Origin: Archaeoglobaceae archaeon
GTDB lineage: Archaea > Halobacteriota > Archaeoglobi > Archaeoglobales > Archaeoglobaceae
NCBI GenBank assembly: GCA_038734275.1
Contig: JAVYOO010000001.1
Location: 248,001 to 312,000, forward strand
Direction: 5' to 3'
Length of the DNA stretch: 64,000 nt
Numbering within the stretch: the first letter of the stretch is position 1; each line of letters starts with the position of its first letter. Under the pieces are notes generated by a model, which saw only the letters and a list, made by a program, of their open reading frames with translations, was not told the DNA's origin and did no database searches. This document shows, in pieces, positions 62,854 through 64,000 of this stretch. The position numbers were made by a program, and so were the translations under genes.

Positions 62854-62862
62854 TTTTAAATA
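62854..62862 (+). promoter_or_regulatory. TATA-like box for aIF2-beta
   Basis: TTTTAAATA lies 23-31 bases before the ATG at 62885, consistent with a leaderless message. Confidence 0.5.
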
Positions 62863-62884
62863 CTTCATCCTCCTATTTTCTACA

Positions 62885-63292
62885 ATGGAGGAATATCTTA
62901 GATTGCTGGATCGTGCGATGGAGAAGTTATCTCAGAAGCCCATATTGAGGAAAGATCGCTTTGAAATACCGAAGGTGAGTGTTACAAGGGAAGGAGTTAG
63001 AACAATCCTGAGAAATCTATCGCAAATCGCAAAAACACTTAACAGAAGTGAGGATCATATCTATAAATACCTTGTGAAGTCTCTGGGGACTGCTGGCTTC
63101 ATCGACAATGGGAGGCTAATATTCCAGGGAAAGTTCTCGGAAGAGGAGATTCAGAAGGAGATAGATGAATACGTAAAGACATATGTTTTGTGCAAGGAGT
63201 GCAACGCTCCGGATACGGAACTGTTAAAAGAGGAGAGGGTCACTTTCCTGCGCTGTTTGGCCTGTGGGGCTAAGCAACCTGTAAAAGGATGA
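62885..63292 (+). CDS. eif2b: translation initiation factor aIF2 subunit beta
   Basis: Part of the heterotrimer that delivers initiator tRNA. It has 135 residues: an N-terminal helix, the central alpha-beta domain (TILRNLSQIAKTLNRSEDHI, KYLVKSLGTAG), and a C-terminal zinc ribbon with YVLCKECNAPDTEL and FLRCLACGAKQPV. The stop overlaps the start of the DUF424 gene (ATGA at 63289). Confidence 0.95.
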   Translation: MEEYLRLLDRAMEKLSQKPILRKDRFEIPKVSVTREGVRTILRNLSQIAKTLNRSEDHIYKYLVKSLGTAGFIDNGRLIFQGKFSEEEIQKEIDEYVKTYVLCKECNAPDTELLKEERVTFLRCLACGAKQPVKG

Positions 63293-63585
63293 AATTCAGG
63301 ATGAAAATATATCGGGTTAGGGGTGAAGTGCTCGTTGCTGTGTGCGATGCCGATATAGTTGGAAAAGTTTTTAGAGAGGGGAATTTGAAAATAGAGGTAA
63401 AGGAGGAATTTTACGGGACTGAGGAATTCGAAGAAAAAGATGTGGAAGAAGCACTTAGAAAGGCTACGATTGCGAATATTACTGGAAAAATGGCAGTTGA
63501 CCTGGCCATAAAGATAGGAATCGTGGATAAAGATAAGGTTTTAAGAATAGAAAATTGCCCCCATGCTCAAATGGTCTTAATTTAG
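63289..63585 (+). CDS. DUF424 protein
   Basis: A 98-residue protein of the archaeal DUF424 family. Recognisable segments are VAVCDADIVGKVFREGNLKI, the middle FYGTEEFEEKDVEEALRKA and the late CPHAQMVLI. The function is unknown, but linkage with aIF2-beta is common in euryarchaea and hints at a translation link. The stop overlaps the end of the convergent cobS by nine bases. Confidence 0.85.
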   Translation: MKFRMKIYRVRGEVLVAVCDADIVGKVFREGNLKIEVKEEFYGTEEFEEKDVEEALRKATIANITGKMAVDLAIKIGIVDKDKVLRIENCPHAQMVLI

Positions 63586-64000
63586 AGATAAAATGCCAAG
63601 CATCGAAGCAAATGCTATACAGTTCGCCGATCCGATCACGTCGCCGTTTATCCCTCCAAATCTCGAGTGAGCGTATTTTTTTAAACAAAATATCATAAAA
63701 ATAGTTGAAATTGCAGCGATCAAACTTTCGATATTAATAATTACAAGTATTAATGGGATCGAACCAATTATTAAATCTCTTTTGGTTGCAAATTCCATAA
63801 AGTAGGCCCCCATCCCTTCCCAACTTGGTTTTGATGTGGTAAGAAGCAACAACATCGAGAATTTTGCTGTTATTTGCGAGATCACTATATCAAAAGCAGT
63901 TACGCTTAAAAAGCTATGGTATAGGACAATAAAATAAACACATAAAAACGCAACACCTCCTGCCCCTAACTGGATGTCTTTGAGAGCTTTGAGCTTTTTA
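63577..64000 (-). CDS. cobS: adenosylcobinamide-GDP ribazoletransferase CobS (N-terminus cut by window edge)
   Basis: Membrane enzyme that joins cobinamide-GDP with alpha-ribazole in the last steps of cobalamin synthesis. The visible 140 residues are the C-terminal part: hydrophobic helices separated by SWEGMGAYFMEF and the conserved end GGINGDVIGSANCIAFASML. The 5' part lies beyond the window. No other cob gene is within it. Confidence 0.88.
   Translation of the reverse strand, partial: KKLKALKDIQLGAGGVAFLCVYFIVLYHSFLSVTAFDIVISQITAKFSMLLLLTTSKPSWEGMGAYFMEFATKRDLIIGSIPLILVIINIESLIAAISTIFMIFCLKKYAHSRFGGINGDVIGSANCIAFASMLGILSLN

Overview
This 64 kb window is chromosomal DNA of a euryarchaeon, most probably a member of the Archaeoglobales. 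The pointers are archaeal information-processing genes (SRP19, aIF2-beta, Rpo7/Spt4, S24e/S27ae, Kae1, archaeal RNA ligase), the F420 gene cofD, a menaquinone cluster of the futalosine type (mqnD, mqnE, mqnA, mqnC), a class II HMG-CoA reductase, a D-lactate-dehydrogenase-like pair (FAD subunit plus HdrD-like Fe-S subunit), and surface proteins with PGF-CTERM tails. The species assignment is inference; no ribosomal RNA gene is present.

Layout. Positions 1-19.8 kb are ordinary chromosome: cofD (cut by the edge), glyS, purQ, a CBS-ParB protein, SRP19, trmG10, trmO, an F420-type LLM oxidoreductase, two tandem DUF131 membrane proteins, a pyruvate-kinase-C-like protein, a branched-chain-amino-acid-like run (ALS-like TPP enzyme, zinc dehydrogenase, ilvD, and leuC convergent to it), an exported alpha/beta hydrolase, thiC, a CGGC protein, a nicotinamidase-like hydrolase, moaC, an orphan LivK-type lipoprotein and a tRNA-Gly(GCC). 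From 35.2 kb the chromosome resumes: flippase remnant, pdxT-pdxS, lactate-dehydrogenase-like pair, PHP phosphoesterase, the kae1-S27ae-S24e-GTP-dependent dephospho-CoA kinase-spt4-rpo7 block, DUF1464, RNA ligase, two CBS proteins, HMG-CoA reductase, an MBL exonuclease-like protein, a TauE/SafE transporter, two large beta-helix surface proteins flanking memo and birA, the mqn cluster, a CPA2 antiporter, aIF2-beta, DUF424 and cobS (cut by the edge).

The accessory region, and the main discovery of the window, is an integrated element of about 15.4 kb (19815-35189) bounded by an exact 44-bp direct repeat. The left copy is the 3' part of the intact tRNA-Gly gene; the right copy is a displaced tRNA 3' half. 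Both copies lie in open frames that read the tRNA backwards as the same peptide (RRPGFEPGAGARQA). The left frame is the N-terminal part and the right frame the catalytic C-terminal part of one tyrosine recombinase, so the integrase gene was split by its own integration, as in SSV1. Excision across the repeat would rebuild a protein of about 423 residues.

The cargo is a type I restriction-modification locus of unusual build: two different hsdM genes in tandem that share near-identical stretches (a sign of gene conversion), the first with an altered SAM motif; an hsdS with internal repeats; then a DUF3800 protein, a GC-rich structured segment that may be a non-coding RNA, a HEPN-like protein with a membrane segment, hsdR, and an overlapping HExxH metallopeptidase of the YgjP/DUF45 type. 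Several of these genes have their own TATA-like box 20-35 bases before the start codon, so the cargo need not be one transcript. The left part of the element holds two DNA-binding regulators and decayed genes (a Doc-like toxin and a ribbon-helix-helix remnant). No replication, packaging or conjugation gene is recognisable, so it may be an element that moves only by integration and excision, or a reduced plasmid or virus.
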